From: Tridacna crocea
Taxonomy: Eukaryota > Mollusca > Bivalvia > Cardiida > Cardiidae
Direction of reading: 5' to 3'
Assembly (NCBI GenBank): GCA_943736015.1
Contig: OX031070.1
Location: 41,874,173-41,938,172 of the forward strand
Length of the DNA stretch: 64,000 bases
Below, piece after piece: positions 40,823 to 51,561 of this stretch; the first letter of the stretch is position 1; each line of letters starts with the position of its first letter. The position numbers and the translations under genes are program-made. The notes beneath the pieces are model-generated. The model saw nothing but the letters and a program-made list of their open reading frames with translations, made no database searches and was not told where the DNA came from.

Positions 40823-40937
40823 ATGATGCTGAGAGGAAAGGCTGATGAACTCTGGAAATAGAAGAAAATACTGATGACCTGCATTTTTTCCCTTTCCCAC
40901 AATGGTTTTAGAAGCTGTTTTCCTCAAGGGCAATTAA
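40821..40937 (+). mobile_element. HP1 fragment
   Basis: GATGCTGAGAGGAAAGGC; hairpin GAAAATACTGATGACCTGC. Confidence 0.
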
Positions 40938-41162
40938 CCCATTACCACACAATCCCTACTTTTGACAATCCTGAGAAAGAAGCCTTTTGAAAACACTGTA
41001 GGAAAAGAAGAAAATGCTGGTAACCAGCATTTTCTCTTTTTCCCACAGTGTTTTCTACCCTTCCCAAAACAAATTTCAATTTTTCAGTCACATTTATTGA
41101 GTCGTCTGCAAATGCTTTCAATTTAGACCAGTCTAAAATTTTCTCATGTGGTAAAGAGTTAA
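40934..41162 (+). mobile_element. HP1 MITE, young
   Basis: TTAACCCATTACCACACAAT to CATGTGGTAAAGAGTTAA. Confidence 0.
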
Positions 41163-41664
41163 AATGCAAGATTATTTGTTTCCTTGATAGTAATAGTCTA
41201 ATGAAAGAATGGTATCATCTTTGACAGGCGCCCTTTTGGATTAGTAGGGAAAAAAGTTGAGACTTTTTTGTGTTTAATACAGAGTTTTTGTGTTTTTAGA
41301 GAAATTGGTTTTCACAGGAGTTTCAACTTGTTCATCATCGTTAATGTCCCATTTCGTTTTAGTTTTGTTTTCCTCGTCAGTTGATGAGATTGGATTCTAA
41401 GGATAAATTTTGAAATTGTGTAATCTAAACGTTCAAGAAAGCAATTTTTCAAGCAGTTTTTATGGCACCCACTGTCCTACAGCAATACTTTCAAATTTGT
41501 CATGATGCTATTGTTTTTTTTACTTGATTTATCAAAATCAAAGTTTTTTTTGAAGCTTTGAAGTATCGTCATAGCCAAGTTTCCTGTTGTGGTGTCCTCA
41601 TGCCATTAATTTGGTATGTACTTCAAACTTGGGCCAGTTGGTAAACTATCAGATGGGGGAATCT
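41163..41664. other. Gap: no recognised feature
   Basis: T-rich unique-looking sequence. Confidence 0.
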
Positions 41665-41893
41665 TTAACCCTTTGCCCCATAAGACACTTCTATGGTATC
41701 TCTAATTGACCCTAAATAACAGCAAGGATGAAGCTGTTTCTTATATGTATATTTTACCTTTTGATAACATAGGAAACATTGTGGCAAAAAGTGAAATTGC
41801 TCGTAACGAGCAATTTCACCTTTTGCCACAATGTTTTCCAAAGGCTCCTACAAGCAATGCGTAGAAATGAATATCTGTGGAGTAGAGGGTTAA
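41665..41893 (-). mobile_element. HP2 MITE, full length
   Basis: TTAACCCTTTGCCCCATAAG to GTGGAGTAGAGGGTTAA; loop CTCGTAACGAG. Confidence 0.
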
Positions 41894-42086
41894 ATTGTTA
41901 CCAAACGTCAAAAATTTAGATTCGTCTAAATAGGACGCGTGCACAGAATGCAATTTTGGTGTTGCCCAAATAAAGCAACTCATCTTTTTAAAAGGTAGAA
42001 AACATTTTGGGAAAAGGAGAAAATGCTGACTTCCAGCATTTTCTGCTTTTCCCAAAATGTTTCCAAAAGTCTGTTTTCTTACACCA
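41890..42086 (-). mobile_element. HP1 MITE, head lost
   Basis: TTAAATTGTTACCAAACGTC; hairpin with mirrored ATTTTGGG / CCCAAAAT. Confidence 0.
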
Positions 42087-42317
42087 ATGGAACAGGTAAC
42101 TTTCAACAATTCTTTCTACCCTTTTCAACTGAAAATTTTCTACAAAAAGAGCACTTGTACCTGAACATTGGTAACCAGCGTTTGTTTCTCTTTGTACAGT
42201 GTTTTATATACGGCCTTTACAATACAAGGCCCCAGAATTGAGCCCAATTTAGTTTGCTGTCTGCAAATGCTTTAACCATGGACAAATTTTAAACTGTGTC
42301 ATTCAGTAAAGAATTAA
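42087..42317 (+). mobile_element. HP1 3' part, old
   Basis: GGTAACCAGCGTTTGTTTCTC, GTCTGCAAATGCTTTAACC, tail CATTCAGTAAAGAATTAA. Confidence 0.
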
Positions 42318-42337
42318 AACATAACATGGGTCATCTC

Positions 42338-42565
42338 TTAACTCTTTACCACACAATCCCGACTTTTAACAACCCTGAGAAAGAAGCCTTTTGAAAACAT
42401 TGTAGGAAAAGGAGAAAATGCTGGTTACCAGCATTTTCTCCTTTTCCCACATGTTTTCTACCCTTCACAAAACAAAATTCCAATTTTCAGTCACTTTAAT
42501 TCCGTCGTCCGGAAATGCTTTCCATTTGGACCAACCTGAAATTTAGTCATTTGGTAATGAGTTAA
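42338..42565 (+). mobile_element. HP1 MITE, full length
   Basis: TTAACTCTTTACCACACAAT to CATTTGGTAATGAGTTAA. Confidence 0.
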
Positions 42566-42784
42566 ATGCCTCTTGATCCCGAGTGCTGAAGACCATGAGG
42601 AAAAGTGCTTATTCCATATCGTGAGAGAAGAGAAAGTACTGGTAACCAGCATTCTTTCCTTTTGTCACAAGGGTTTTTCTTTTCCTAAGAAAATTGAATA
42701 TTGTCTTTTTGGTAATATTTTCCTTGTCTGTAAATGCTTTCAGTTTTTACAAGTCTAAAATTTTGTCCTGTGGGAATGAGTTGA
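42562..42784 (+). mobile_element. HP1 MITE, old
   Basis: Shares TTAA; GACCATGAGGAAAAGTGC; tail TTGTCCTGTGGGAATGAGTTGA. Confidence 0.
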
Positions 42785-42978
42785 AGATACCATTAATTGC
42801 AATACCATGTAACAGGAATATTGGTTGGTGTTTTATCATATTGGCATTTTCACATTTCCCTCCCTTGCTTTGTCCTGATAAATACCTACAAGGTTTTTAA
42901 CCTTTTGAAAGAAAGGAATGGGTAGGAAAATAAGGGGGTGGGGGATGCAATGTTGGATCTTAATTAAAACAGATATCA

Positions 42979-43208
42979 TTTAACTCTTTACCACACGACA
43001 ACATTTTAGACTGGTTCAAAATGAAAGCATTTGCAGATGACAATATAAAGGTGACTGAAAAATTGAAATTGGTTCTGGGAAGGGTAGAAAACACTGTGGG
43101 AAAAGGAGAAAATGCTGGTTACCAGCATTTTCTCCTTTTCCTACACTGTTTTCAAAAGGCTTCTTTCTCAGGGGCGTCAAAAGTAGGGATTGTGTGGTAA
43201 TGGGTTAA
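42979..43208 (-). mobile_element. HP1 MITE, young
   Basis: TTAACTCTTTACCACACGAC to GTGTGGTAATGGGTTAA. Confidence 0.
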
Positions 43209-43472
43209 CACTTGGAAAGATTGTACTTGTCGTGCAATGAGAGAAAATGTTGCTTTAGGAGACCTTGCATGTTTTAACTTATTCCTTCTTTTATCAAGTT
43301 TATTCATAATGTGAAACAGTTAATAAACTTGTTTATGATCTAGATCCACCAGAGGTTCATTAATATTTCAGTGCCAGTGCAAGCATTTAGGTACCAAGAG
43401 CATATATCCAGATCACAGAATTCTTGCATGGGCAATCAAATACATAAAACACCTGAATGATCATGACAACAG

Positions 43473-43674
43473 TTAACACACCATTTACCACACAAGACCA
43501 TGGCAGTAAGGTGGACAGCTTTTGAACACATTATGGGTAAAGAAGAAAAAGCTGCTTGTTAGAGGATGCTTTTACTTTTTCAAAAACAGATTTTGGTATT
43601 TTAGCATCATTTGTCATCTGCAAATGCTATCAACTTTGGTGTGTCTAAAATTTCATTGTATGGTGAAAAGTTTG
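43473..43674 (+). mobile_element. HP1 MITE, old
   Basis: TTAACACACCATTTACCACA; hairpin mostly lost; tail TGTATGGTGAAAAGTTTG. Confidence 0.
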
Positions 43675-44111
43675 AATGATGGTGACTTTTCCAACATTAC
43701 AAACTTGTTGTGGCCGTTACAGAGTTATATATCAAGACAAGATAACACATGATAAAATGTTATCAGCAGTTTCTTAATTTTCCAAAATGTTTTCATGTTG
43801 ACAGTCACAGCAGACATGTCAAAAGATTATTAAAAGAGGGAAAAGGATAATGCATTTGCCTTTGAAACTGTAAAAATGTGAGAAAACACTCAGTTACCGA
43901 TAGCAACATTCCACTGTAAGCAGTTTTCTGCCAATATTAGAATTGATTTGTAATTTTCGTCATCGGTTCTGTCAGGATGAAACCCTATTGGAAAAATTGA
44001 TTGCATTCATGTCAGAATGGTTTACTTAGAGGGGAAAATTGTAGTTTGGGATACAGGTTGGCTTAGGGCATACATCCACAATTCAGATAGACCCTTCACC
44101 ATAATAGGGTT
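43675..44111. other. Gap: no recognised feature
   Basis: Unique-looking sequence. Confidence 0.
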
Positions 44112-44339
44112 TTAACCCTTTCCCAAATGGCAAATTTTAGACTCTTCCAAATTCAAAGAGTTTGCAGACAACAATTTCAAATTTGATGAAAATGGTAGAA
44201 AATTCTCCAAATGGGTAGAAAACACTGTGGGAAAAGGAGAAATTGCTCGGTACGAGCAATTTCTCCTTTTCCCACAGTGTTTTCAAAGACTTTGTACTGC
44301 AGACACGTAAAAACAAGGGCTTGTTTAGGAAAGGGTTAA
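44112..44339 (-). mobile_element. HP3 MITE, full length
   Basis: TTAACCCTTTCCCAAATGGC to GTTTAGGAAAGGGTTAA; loop CTCGGTACGAG. First of a long chain ending at 46015. Confidence 0.
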
Positions 44340-44422
44340 CAACCCTGAAACAGAAAGCTTTTTGAAAAAAAAAAAACATGACAAAGAGAAAATGCTAGTT
44401 GCCAGGGTTTTTCTTTCCTTTA
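44336..44422 (+). mobile_element. HP1 5' part
   Basis: TTAACAACCCTGAAACAG to GCTAGTTGCCAGGG; both joins at TTAA. Confidence 0.
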
Positions 44423-44649
44423 ACCCATTACCAAACAACAAAATTGTAAACCAGTCCAAATTGAAAGCCTTTGCAGACGACAACCTAAGTATGGCTCATA
44501 AATTGAAATTTGTCTTGAGAAGCGTAGAAAACATTGTGGGAAAAGGAGAAAATGCTGGTGACCAGCATTTTCTCCTTTTCCTACAAATGTTTTCAAAAGG
44601 CTTCGTTCTCAGGGTCGTTAAAAGTCAGGATTGTGTGGTAATGGGTTAA
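44419..44649 (-). mobile_element. HP1 MITE, full length
   Basis: TTAACCCATTACCAAACAAC to GTGTGGTAATGGGTTAA. Confidence 0.
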
Positions 44650-44877
44650 GTAAGTTTCCCAAACAAGCCCTGGTTTTTAAGTGTCTGCAGTACAAGTCTT
44701 TAGAAAAACACTGCGGGAAAAGGAGAAATCGCTTGTAATGAGCAATTTCTCTTTTTCCCACAGTGTTTTCTAGCCTATTAGAAAACTTTCTGCCATTCTC
44801 ATTAAATTCAAAATTGTCATCTGCAAACACTTTTGAGTTTGGGACAGTATAAAATTTGTCATTTGGGAAAGGGTTAA
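44646..44877 (+). mobile_element. HP3 MITE
   Basis: TTTCCCAAACAAGCCCTGG head, GTGTCTGCAGTACAAG; loop GCTTGTAATGAGC. Confidence 0.
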
Positions 44878-44977
44878 ATCTTTACCAAAAAATCCCTGGT
44901 TTTCACTACTCTATGCAATAAGCATTTTGAAAAATTTGTTGGAAAAGGAGAATATGCTGGTTATTAGCATTTTCTCT
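44874..44977 (+). mobile_element. HP1 5' half
   Basis: TTAAATCTTTACCAAAAAAT to GGTTATTAGCATTTTCTC. Confidence 0.
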
Positions 44978-45077
44978 TTACCAAACGATAAAATTTTGGA
45001 CCAGTTGAAATTGAAAGCGTCTGCAGACAAGATAAATGTGAATCAAAAATTGAAATCTGATTTGGGAAGGGTAGAAA
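44978..45077 (-). mobile_element. HP1 tail part
   Basis: TTTACCAAACGATAAAATTT to GGGAAGGGTAGAA, then fused to FB2. Confidence 0.
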
Positions 45078-45200
45078 TCCATTATTTCTCTTCAAAACCC
45101 TATGCTGTGGGTACTCACTAGAATCGTGTTGATGAGAGGATTCTTCAGAGTATCCACAACTGTACAGGGTTTAGTATAGAATCATTAATATTTACTATCT
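45078..45200. mobile_element. FB2 foldback, partial
   Basis: ATCCATTATTTCTCTTCAAA; tip GAATCGTGTTGATGAGAGGA; outer ends missing. Confidence 0.
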
Positions 45201-45212
45201 GGGGCTTTATAA

Positions 45213-45419
45213 TTAAACCCCATTTTCACAAACAATTTCTGGTTTTTACAGGTCAGGAATAGAAGCCTTAATTTGAAAACATTGTGGGAAAAGGAGAAAA
45301 TGCTGGTAACCAACATTTTATCCTTTTCCCAAATTGTTTTTTACCCTGTCTATATTTGTCATCTGCAAAATGCTTTCAATTTGGTCTGATCCAAAATTTG
45401 CCGTTTGGGAAAGGGTTAA
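45213..45419 (+). mobile_element. HP1 MITE with HP3-like ends
   Basis: TTAAACCCCATTTTCACAAA to GTTTGGGAAAGGGTTAA. Confidence 0.
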
Positions 45420-45625
45420 CCCATTACCACACGAGAAAAATTTAGTCTGGTCCAAATTGAAAGCAATTGCAGACATAAAATAAATGTGACTAAAAAATAG
45501 AAATTTGTTCTTGGAAGGATAGAAAACACTATGGGAAAAGGAGAAAATGCTGGTTACCCATAGTGTTTTCAAAAGGCTTCTTTCTCAGGGGCGTCAAAAG
45601 TAGGGATTGTGTGTTAATGGGTTAA
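45416..45625 (-). mobile_element. HP1 MITE, second arm shortened
   Basis: GCTGGTTACCCATAGTGTTTTC shows the join; TTAA both ends. Confidence 0.
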
Positions 45626-45792
45626 ACCCCATTTTCAGAAACAATCCCTGGTAACCAGCATTTTCTCCTTTTCCCACAATGTTTTCTACCCTGTCATATA
45701 GAAAAATCATCTTTTCAGCAATTGTTAATTTGTCATCTGCAAAATGCTTTCAATTTGGTCTGGTCCAACATTTGCCGTTTGGGATGGCTTAA
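45622..45792 (+). mobile_element. HP1 MITE, first arm deleted
   Basis: CCCTGGTAACCAGCATTTTC joins the head straight to the second arm. Confidence 0.
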
Positions 45793-46015
45793 CTCTTTAC
45801 CAAATGACAAAATTTTAGATGGGTGCAAATCGAAAGCATTTGCAGATGACAAAAAAAACGTAACTCAAAAATTAAAAGTTGTTTCCAGCAGGTTAGAAAA
45901 CATTGTGGGAAAAGGAGAAAATGCTGGTTACCAGCATTTTCTCCTTTTCCCACAATGTTTTCAAAAGGCTTCTATCTCAGGGTTGTTAAAAGTCGGGATT
46001 GTGTGGTAGAGTTAA
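45789..46015 (-). mobile_element. HP1 MITE, full length
   Basis: TTAACTCTTTACCAAATGAC to GTGTGGTAGAGTTAA; perfect hairpin. Last of the chain. Confidence 0.
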
Positions 46016-46302
46016 ACCCCAAATTTTTCACAAAGCATGACTAATACAGTTTGTTGATAATGTTTATTCGGAAGGAGAGAGGTTTGATAGACTTCTGACA
46101 GACTTGATATATGTCGGCAAAGAAGTTTGATGCCATCTTCTAGGATATCGGTGCATCTAATTACTGGGGATTCGGTTGAACACAGCACGTTCCTAAGCCT
46201 TGGCTAATCTTGCTTTCTGGGTTTGAAATCCTCCTACATGGGAAAAACATGTGCACTAATTACAAAACATGTTTGTGAAACAAAGATTAGTTCTTTTACC
46301 TC

Positions 46303-46535
46303 AGTGAACCCTTTTCAACATAATCCTTAGTTTTAACAGCCCTGGGAAAGAAGCCTTTTGAAAGCATTGTGGGAAAAGGAGAAAGTGCTGGTAATACCAT
46401 TTTCTTCTCTTCCCAATAATAGTTTCTTGTCATTTGCAGACAAACCCCTCACTTTTGCCACATTTACTACATCCTTTGAAAATGCTTTCAATGTGGATCC
46501 GACTAAAATTTTGTCATAATTATGGCAAGGGCTTC
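46303..46535 (+). mobile_element. HP1 MITE, old
   Basis: GTGAACCCTTTTCAACATAATC; hairpin AGTGCTGGTAATACCATTTT. Confidence 0.
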
Positions 46536-46571
46536 AATGTTTGAGATAGCAGCAGTTTGTGTATATGGTCA

Positions 46572-46801
46572 TTAACTCATTGCCAAATGACAAAATTTTA
46601 AGCTTGTCTAAATCGAAAGCATATGCAGATGACAAAATAAAAGTGATTGAAAATTTGAAATTTGTTCTGTGAATGGTAGAAAACATTGTGGGAAAAGGAG
46701 AAAAATGCTGGTTACCAGCATTTTCTCCTTTTCCCTCAATGTTTTAAGAAGGCTTCTTTCTTAGGGTTGATAAAAATCGGGATTGTGTGGTAAAGAGTTA
46801 A
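46572..46801 (-). mobile_element. HP1 MITE, full length
   Basis: TTAACTCATTGCCAAATGAC to GTGTGGTAAAGAGTTAA. Confidence 0.
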
Positions 46802-47165
46802 CACAGTTTTTAATATCTTTTCATGCACTTGTATCGCAGCAGCCGTTGCACCTTACCATGCTTTCCTGAAGTTTCTTTAACCCTTTACCAAACAATACCA
46901 GGTTTTTATGGCCTTGAGATAGAAACCTTTTGAAAACATAGTGGGAAAAGGAGAAAATGCTGGTAACCAGCATTTTCTCCTTTTCCGACAATGTTTTCTA
47001 CCTGCTGGAAACAAATTTCAATTTTTGAGTTGGGTTTATTTTGTCCTCTGCAAGTGCTTTCAATTTGGACCAGTCTAAAATTTTGTTGTTTGGTAAAGAG
47101 TTACTGTTGCTTTGCACAATGCTCTTCCCAGATCACTGGCTGCTTTCTCACAATACCATTGTAGA
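46802..47165 (-). mobile_element. SINE fragment split by an HP1 copy
   Basis: CAGTTTTTAATATC and CATGCTTTCCTGAAGTTTCT before the insertion; TTGCACAATGCTCTTCCCAG and ATCACTGGCTGCTTTCTCAC after it. Confidence 0.
46877..47104 (+). mobile_element. HP1 MITE inserted in a SINE
   Basis: TTAACCCTTTACCAAACAAT to GTTTGGTAAAGAGTTAC; the right target site now reads TTAC. Confidence 0.
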
Positions 47166-47427
47166 AACAGGTATTACCAGTCCTTGACCCTCTTGTGTTG
47201 GTTACAGTAACTATGTTCTTTTGAATTTAAAAATGGAGTTTTAGTTGGAATTCAGGTCATGTCTGGTCAAAAAGTAGGCCCCTTGGACAAATCTTCAAAA
47301 AAAAATTGTCTGCACTTTAGATGCCACATTTTGATGAAAGTTGTTCAGAATGTCTGTTTTGGTAGTTATCGTGGGCAATTTAAAAATTAGGTCATATTGG
47401 TTTGAAAAAGTAGGTCACAAGACTAAT

Positions 47428-47514
47428 GCAATTATTTGAACCACATTTAAACTGTTGTTAGCAAATGCTTTCAATGTAGACAAGTCTACATTTTTTCATT
47501 TGGTGATTTGTTAA
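47428..47514 (+). mobile_element. HP1 tail fragment
   Basis: GAACCACATTTAAACTGTTG to GGTGATTTGTTAA. Confidence 0.
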
Positions 47515-48060
47515 TGTGGAAAAAAGAGCTATGGAAACTATTGCTTGTTGATTTGTTTCCAACAATGTTTTCCATGTCATTCTTAAAAGGCAAGTGTAAA
47601 CCTCACTTAATAAATGGTTTGGTCTATCCCCTCCAAAAAAGATTAGGTAGATCTAGTAAATGGATGCGAAATAAAAACTAATTTCTTATGACAATTTCAG
47701 TGAAATATGGCGTGCATAGTCCCATCTTAGGAATTAGGCATTCTGGGATTGGAAACTGCGCTGGAATCATGTTTGCCACTTTATAGAGCTTTCAATCAGG
47801 CCAAGTGTCTAATATTATCGGACAGAAAATCAATCAAGGCTTGATACATTGTTAGGAGATTCCCCAATCTGGCCGCCAAATAGATGGTATGGATTATATA
47901 CCGTAATATTTGGGTAACCATAGAAACTTGAAAATTTTAGAAGGGGGGAAAAAGCATTTGATGTTTTTGAAGTTTTATGATGCAGACTGCAAAAGAAGTA
48001 ATAATTAAAATATGAACTGATGTTCTGAACAGGCAAGTCAGACATGTATTATACTAGTAT
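47515..48060. other. Gap: no recognised feature
   Basis: A lone CCAACAATGTTTTCCATG at about 47560 is HP-like. Otherwise unique-looking. Confidence 0.
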
Positions 48061-48270
48061 TTAATTCATTACTAAAAGACAAAATTTTAGACTGGTCCAA
48101 ATTAAAAGCATTAAATTGCAGACAGCAAAATTAATGTGACTCAAAAATTGAAATTTGTTTAAGGAAGGGAGGAATACATTGTGGGAAAAAGAGAAGTATT
48201 TATAATCAGCATTTTCTCCTCTTTCCTACTAAGAATACAAAAGTCCTTTGGTACTTTGGGGTCGCTTTAA
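48061..48270 (-). mobile_element. HP1 MITE, old
   Basis: TTAATTCATTACTAAAAGAC; hairpin decayed; ends at shared TTAA. Confidence 0.
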
Positions 48271-48397
48271 CTCTGCATTATGTCAACTCTTGACTGGAAG
48301 GTTATCAGCATTTTCTCCTTTTCCGACAATGTTTTCCGAAAGCTTCGACTTTCTCTGGGTTGTAAAAAAAACCAGGAATTATTTGGTAAAGGGTCAA
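48267..48397 (-). mobile_element. HP1 with internal deletion
   Basis: Second arm TTATCAGCATTTTCTCC and head ATTATTTGGTAAAGGGTCAA. Confidence 0.
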
Positions 48398-48477
48398 GAC
48401 CTAATGCTCCAAGGTCAAGATCACAGCTTATGGATGACGAAATTTTTCTTTGACTAGGTACCAGTTATCTCCTTTTT

Positions 48478-48960
48478 AGCTCCACTGGCCGAAGGCCAGC
48501 GGGCTATTGTCATGGCGTTGTGTCCGTCGTGCGTCCGTCCGTCCGTCCGTCCGTTCGTCCGTTCGTCCGTGCGTGCGTCCGTAAACTTTTTCTTTAAAAA
48601 ACTTCTCCTCAGAAACTATTGACTGGATTTTTACCAAATTTCACAGGAATGTTCCTTAGGTGGTCCTCTTTCAAATTCCTTCAAATAATTGTGTTCCATG
48701 AATAATTCTGGTTGCCATGGCAACCAAAGTAAAAAACCTTTAAAAATCTTCTCCTCCCAAACCGCTAATTGGATAGCATTATTTTTTTGCAGGAATGTTC
48801 CTTAGATATAGGTCTACAGAATTCCTTAAAAAAAAAAGATCCGTCAAAAAACATGGCTTTTATGGGAGACTCATTTTCCTTTTATGGTATAAAGTAAAAT
48901 CTTTGAAAAATTTCTTCTCTCAAACTACTTGTTTTGATTTCATTGTTGTATTGAAGGTTA
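48478..48960 (+). mobile_element. GTCC-rich dispersed repeat of a mollusc-like type
   Basis: Opens AGCTCCACTGGCCGAAGGCCAGCGGG (a small hairpin, here split by the 20-base rule: CTGGCC/GGCCAG), then GTCC repeats 48521-48591, then two diverged units each with AAATCTTCTCCTCNNAAAC and AGGAATGTTCCTTAG. Similar units occur widely in lophotrochozoan genomes (from memory). No coding capacity seen. Confidence 0.
48710..48725. promoter_or_regulatory. Palindromic RFX X-box (within the repeat)
   Basis: GGTTGCCATGGCAACC is a perfect 16-bp palindrome equal to the strong RFX-factor site GTTGCCATGGCAAC. Function here is unknown. Confidence 0.
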
Positions 48961-48973
48961 GTTCCAATGGTGG

Positions 48974-49201
48974 TAAGTCTTTACCATACAATCCTGACTT
49001 TTAAGGACCCTAAAGAAGAAGTCTTTGGAAAACACTCTTGGAAAAGGAGAAAATGCTGGTAATCAGCATTTTCTCCTTTTACCTCAGTGTTTTCTACTCT
49101 ATGAAAGAGAGAAATCATCATTTCATCAATGTTTAATTTGTTGTCTGCAAATGCTCTCAGTTTGGTCACATCCCAAGTTTTGTCGTTTGGTAAAGAGTTA
49201 A
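48974..49201 (+). mobile_element. HP1 MITE
   Basis: TAAGTCTTTACCATACAATC to GTTTGGTAAAGAGTTAA. Confidence 0.
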
Positions 49202-49369
49202 AGATGGTTGCTTTACATAATCTGTAATCCTTTTCATATAAAGCAAGGGAAACTCTGCACTTTGATTAGTTCTGGTAAAGGTTTGTTGACCTCCTGGTGA
49301 CCTGGTAGAAGGAGGGACAGGGCTTTACTGTTGTGATAAGGCATTTTGTTCTCCAATCAAACTGATCAC

Positions 49370-49548
49370 TGACAAAGAAGAGTTTAGAAAACATTGTGGG
49401 AAAAAGAGAAAATGCTGGTAACCTTTTCCCACAATGTTATCTACCCTTCACAAAACAACTGTCAAATTTTCAGTCACTTCTATTTTTTCATCTACAAATG
49501 CTTTCCATTTGGACAACCATAGAATGTTGTGATTTGGTAATGAGTTAA
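49370..49548 (+). mobile_element. HP1 MITE with collapsed stem tip
   Basis: GAAAATGCTGGTAACCTTTTCC: second arm tip deleted; tail to GGTAATGAGTTAA. Confidence 0.
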
Positions 49549-49764
49549 CTAAACTAGAAGACAAAATTTTTATAACTGGCCATAATTGAAAGATGTTGCA
49601 GACAACATAATAAATCTTCAAATTAGTAAAACTTGTATCAAAAAGGGTAGAAATTATTGTGTCAAACTAAGAAAATGCAGGTAACTTTTATTTTCTTCTT
49701 TTCTCACAATGATTTTCATAGCCTTTTTTCTTTAGTGACCTAAAATGCAGGAATGAATGGTAAT
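49545..49764 (-). mobile_element. HP1 MITE, old
   Basis: TTAACTAAACTAGAAGACAA to GAATGAATGGTAATTG. Confidence 0.
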
Positions 49765-49837
49765 TGTAAAAAGACTTCTCTTCACCGGTACAGAAAAATC
49801 AGGCCTGTGGAGCGATACAGGCGCTCAAGCGCCTCTA

Positions 49838-49925
49838 GTCCCACAATGTTTTCAAAGTCCATCCATCTCAAGGTCAGAAAGCATATGCACAGTTTGAACC
49901 TGAGGTAAGTTTTGGTTCGGTAAAG
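49838..49925 (-). mobile_element. HP1 head remnant
   Basis: TCCCACAATGTTTTCAAAGT to TTTTGGTTCGGTAAAG; preceded by palindrome AGGCGCTCAAGCGCCT. Confidence 0.
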
Positions 49926-50029
49926 CAAGCATTTTATGGACATCATTACAGACATTCTGATGAATGGAAGGTTAATGGAACCATACTGCAAAACTGCACT
50001 GGACCAAATTCAAAGCAAATAGATGTAGC

Positions 50030-50255
50030 TTAACCCAATACCACACAATTTCTACTTTTGAAGACCCTGAGAAAGAAGCCTTTAGAAAAACATTGTGGGT
50101 AAAGGAGAAAATGCTGGTAACCAGCATTTTCTCCTTTTTCCACAATGTTTTCTACCCTTTACAAGTAAAAATTTAAAATATTCAGTCACTTTTGTCGCCT
50201 GCAAATGCTTTCAATTGGGACAGTCCAAACATTTTTTCAATTGGTAAAGGGTTAA
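50030..50255 (+). mobile_element. HP1 MITE
   Basis: TTAACCCAATACCACACAAT to CAATTGGTAAAGGGTTAA. Confidence 0.
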
Positions 50256-50335
50256 ATGCTGGTTTTTGTGTTTCATCGGTAGAAACCATTGTTGCCAGCA
50301 TTTTCTCCTTTTTCCACATTGTTTTGAGGTTCATA
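50252..50335. mobile_element. HP1 fragment
   Basis: GTAGAAACCATTGTTGCCAGC then second arm; first arm lost. Confidence 0.
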
Positions 50336-50816
50336 GTCTTTCTAGTATGAATGAGCGCAATTAGTATCTGTTTGGTTTTATGAAACAACAGTTATTTACA
50401 AGGAGAATCTTCAGGAAGTGAGGATAGGAGGTAAAAAGAGTACAAGTGCCAGAGGGAGGGAAAAAGAGTTGTTTCACTTCTGCTTCAGATAGGAAGTTGT
50501 TAGGGAGAAAAACTATTGTATAGGACAGAAAGCAATGTTCTTAGATGGGAGAAAAAAATCGATGGGTTGTAAAGACATTGCTATTCTGCTGTAAGCATTG
50601 TCTAGTCCCAGTTTTGTTTGACATAATGACAAATTACCTTGTACAATACCAGTAGGGTTTACAAGAGTTCTTCACCAAAATGCTAACCAATCCTAAATGC
50701 CATAAATAAATATGTTATAGATTGCAATTAATCTGCACTTTGAAAGCTTTTCCCAAGAATTTATCTGTTGGCATGTGAACCTTTAGAATACCTTTCAGAA
50801 CTTCAGTTGCCTTTTT
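50336..50816. other. Gap: no recognised feature
   Basis: Purine-rich around 50400-50560; no gene. Confidence 0.
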
Positions 50817-50880
50817 AGCCAGTGTAGATTTATATCGGTCTGCACAAAGCTTGCAGTCTTACCTTTTAATACTACACTGT
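50817..50880. repeat. FB4 remnant
   Basis: CCAGTGTAGATTTATATCGG and decayed second arm ending ACTACACTGTC. Confidence 0.
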
Positions 50881-51033
50881 CGGCTTAATTTCAAAACTAG
50901 GTCAAAACCAGCCAGGTCACTCTATCTTTTGTTTAAACTCATTGACTGATCTGAAATTCATTTTCTGCCAGTGTTTAACACTCTGATTGCACAATAAGAT
51001 TTCCGCTAATTTTGACCACAGTATGATTTAAAT

Positions 51034-51231
51034 TTAACTCAAACATCAAAATTTTGGACTGGTCCAAATTGAATGTGACTCAATGATTAAACATTGTTCT
51101 AGGAAGGTAGAAAACATTGTTGGAAAAGGAGAAAATGCTGGTTACCAACATTTTCTCCTTTTCCCACAATGATTTCTAAAGATTGGTTTTCCAGGGTCAT
51201 GAAAACCAGGAATTGTTTGGAAAAGGGTTAA
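51034..51231 (-). mobile_element. HP1 MITE with short internal deletion
   Basis: TTAACTCAAACATCAAAATT; lacks the GCAGACGACAAA block; head TTGTTTGGAAAAGGGTTAA. Confidence 0.
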
Positions 51232-51238
51232 ATGCATT

Positions 51239-51466
51239 TTAACTCTGTACCACACAAGAAAATTTTAGACTGGTCCAAATTGAAAGCATTTGCAGACGAC
51301 AAAATAAAGGTAACTGAAAAATTAAAATTTAGTTTGGGAAGGGTAGAAACACTGCGGGAAAAGGAGAAAATGCTGGTTACCAGCATTTTCTCCTTTTTCC
51401 ACAGTGTTTTCAAAAGGCTTCTTTCTCAGGGTCGTTAAAAGTCGGGATTGTGCGGTAAACAGTTAA
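51239..51466 (-). mobile_element. HP1 MITE, young
   Basis: TTAACTCTGTACCACACAAG to GTGCGGTAAACAGTTAA. Confidence 0.
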
Positions 51467-51561
51467 CACATGTTTCGGTTTTTGCGGTTTTGGTGCTGCT
51501 TTGTGGCTTTTAAAAAACATTTTGTACCAAGATAGAGCTTAGTTTATGAAGAGAAAGAGTG

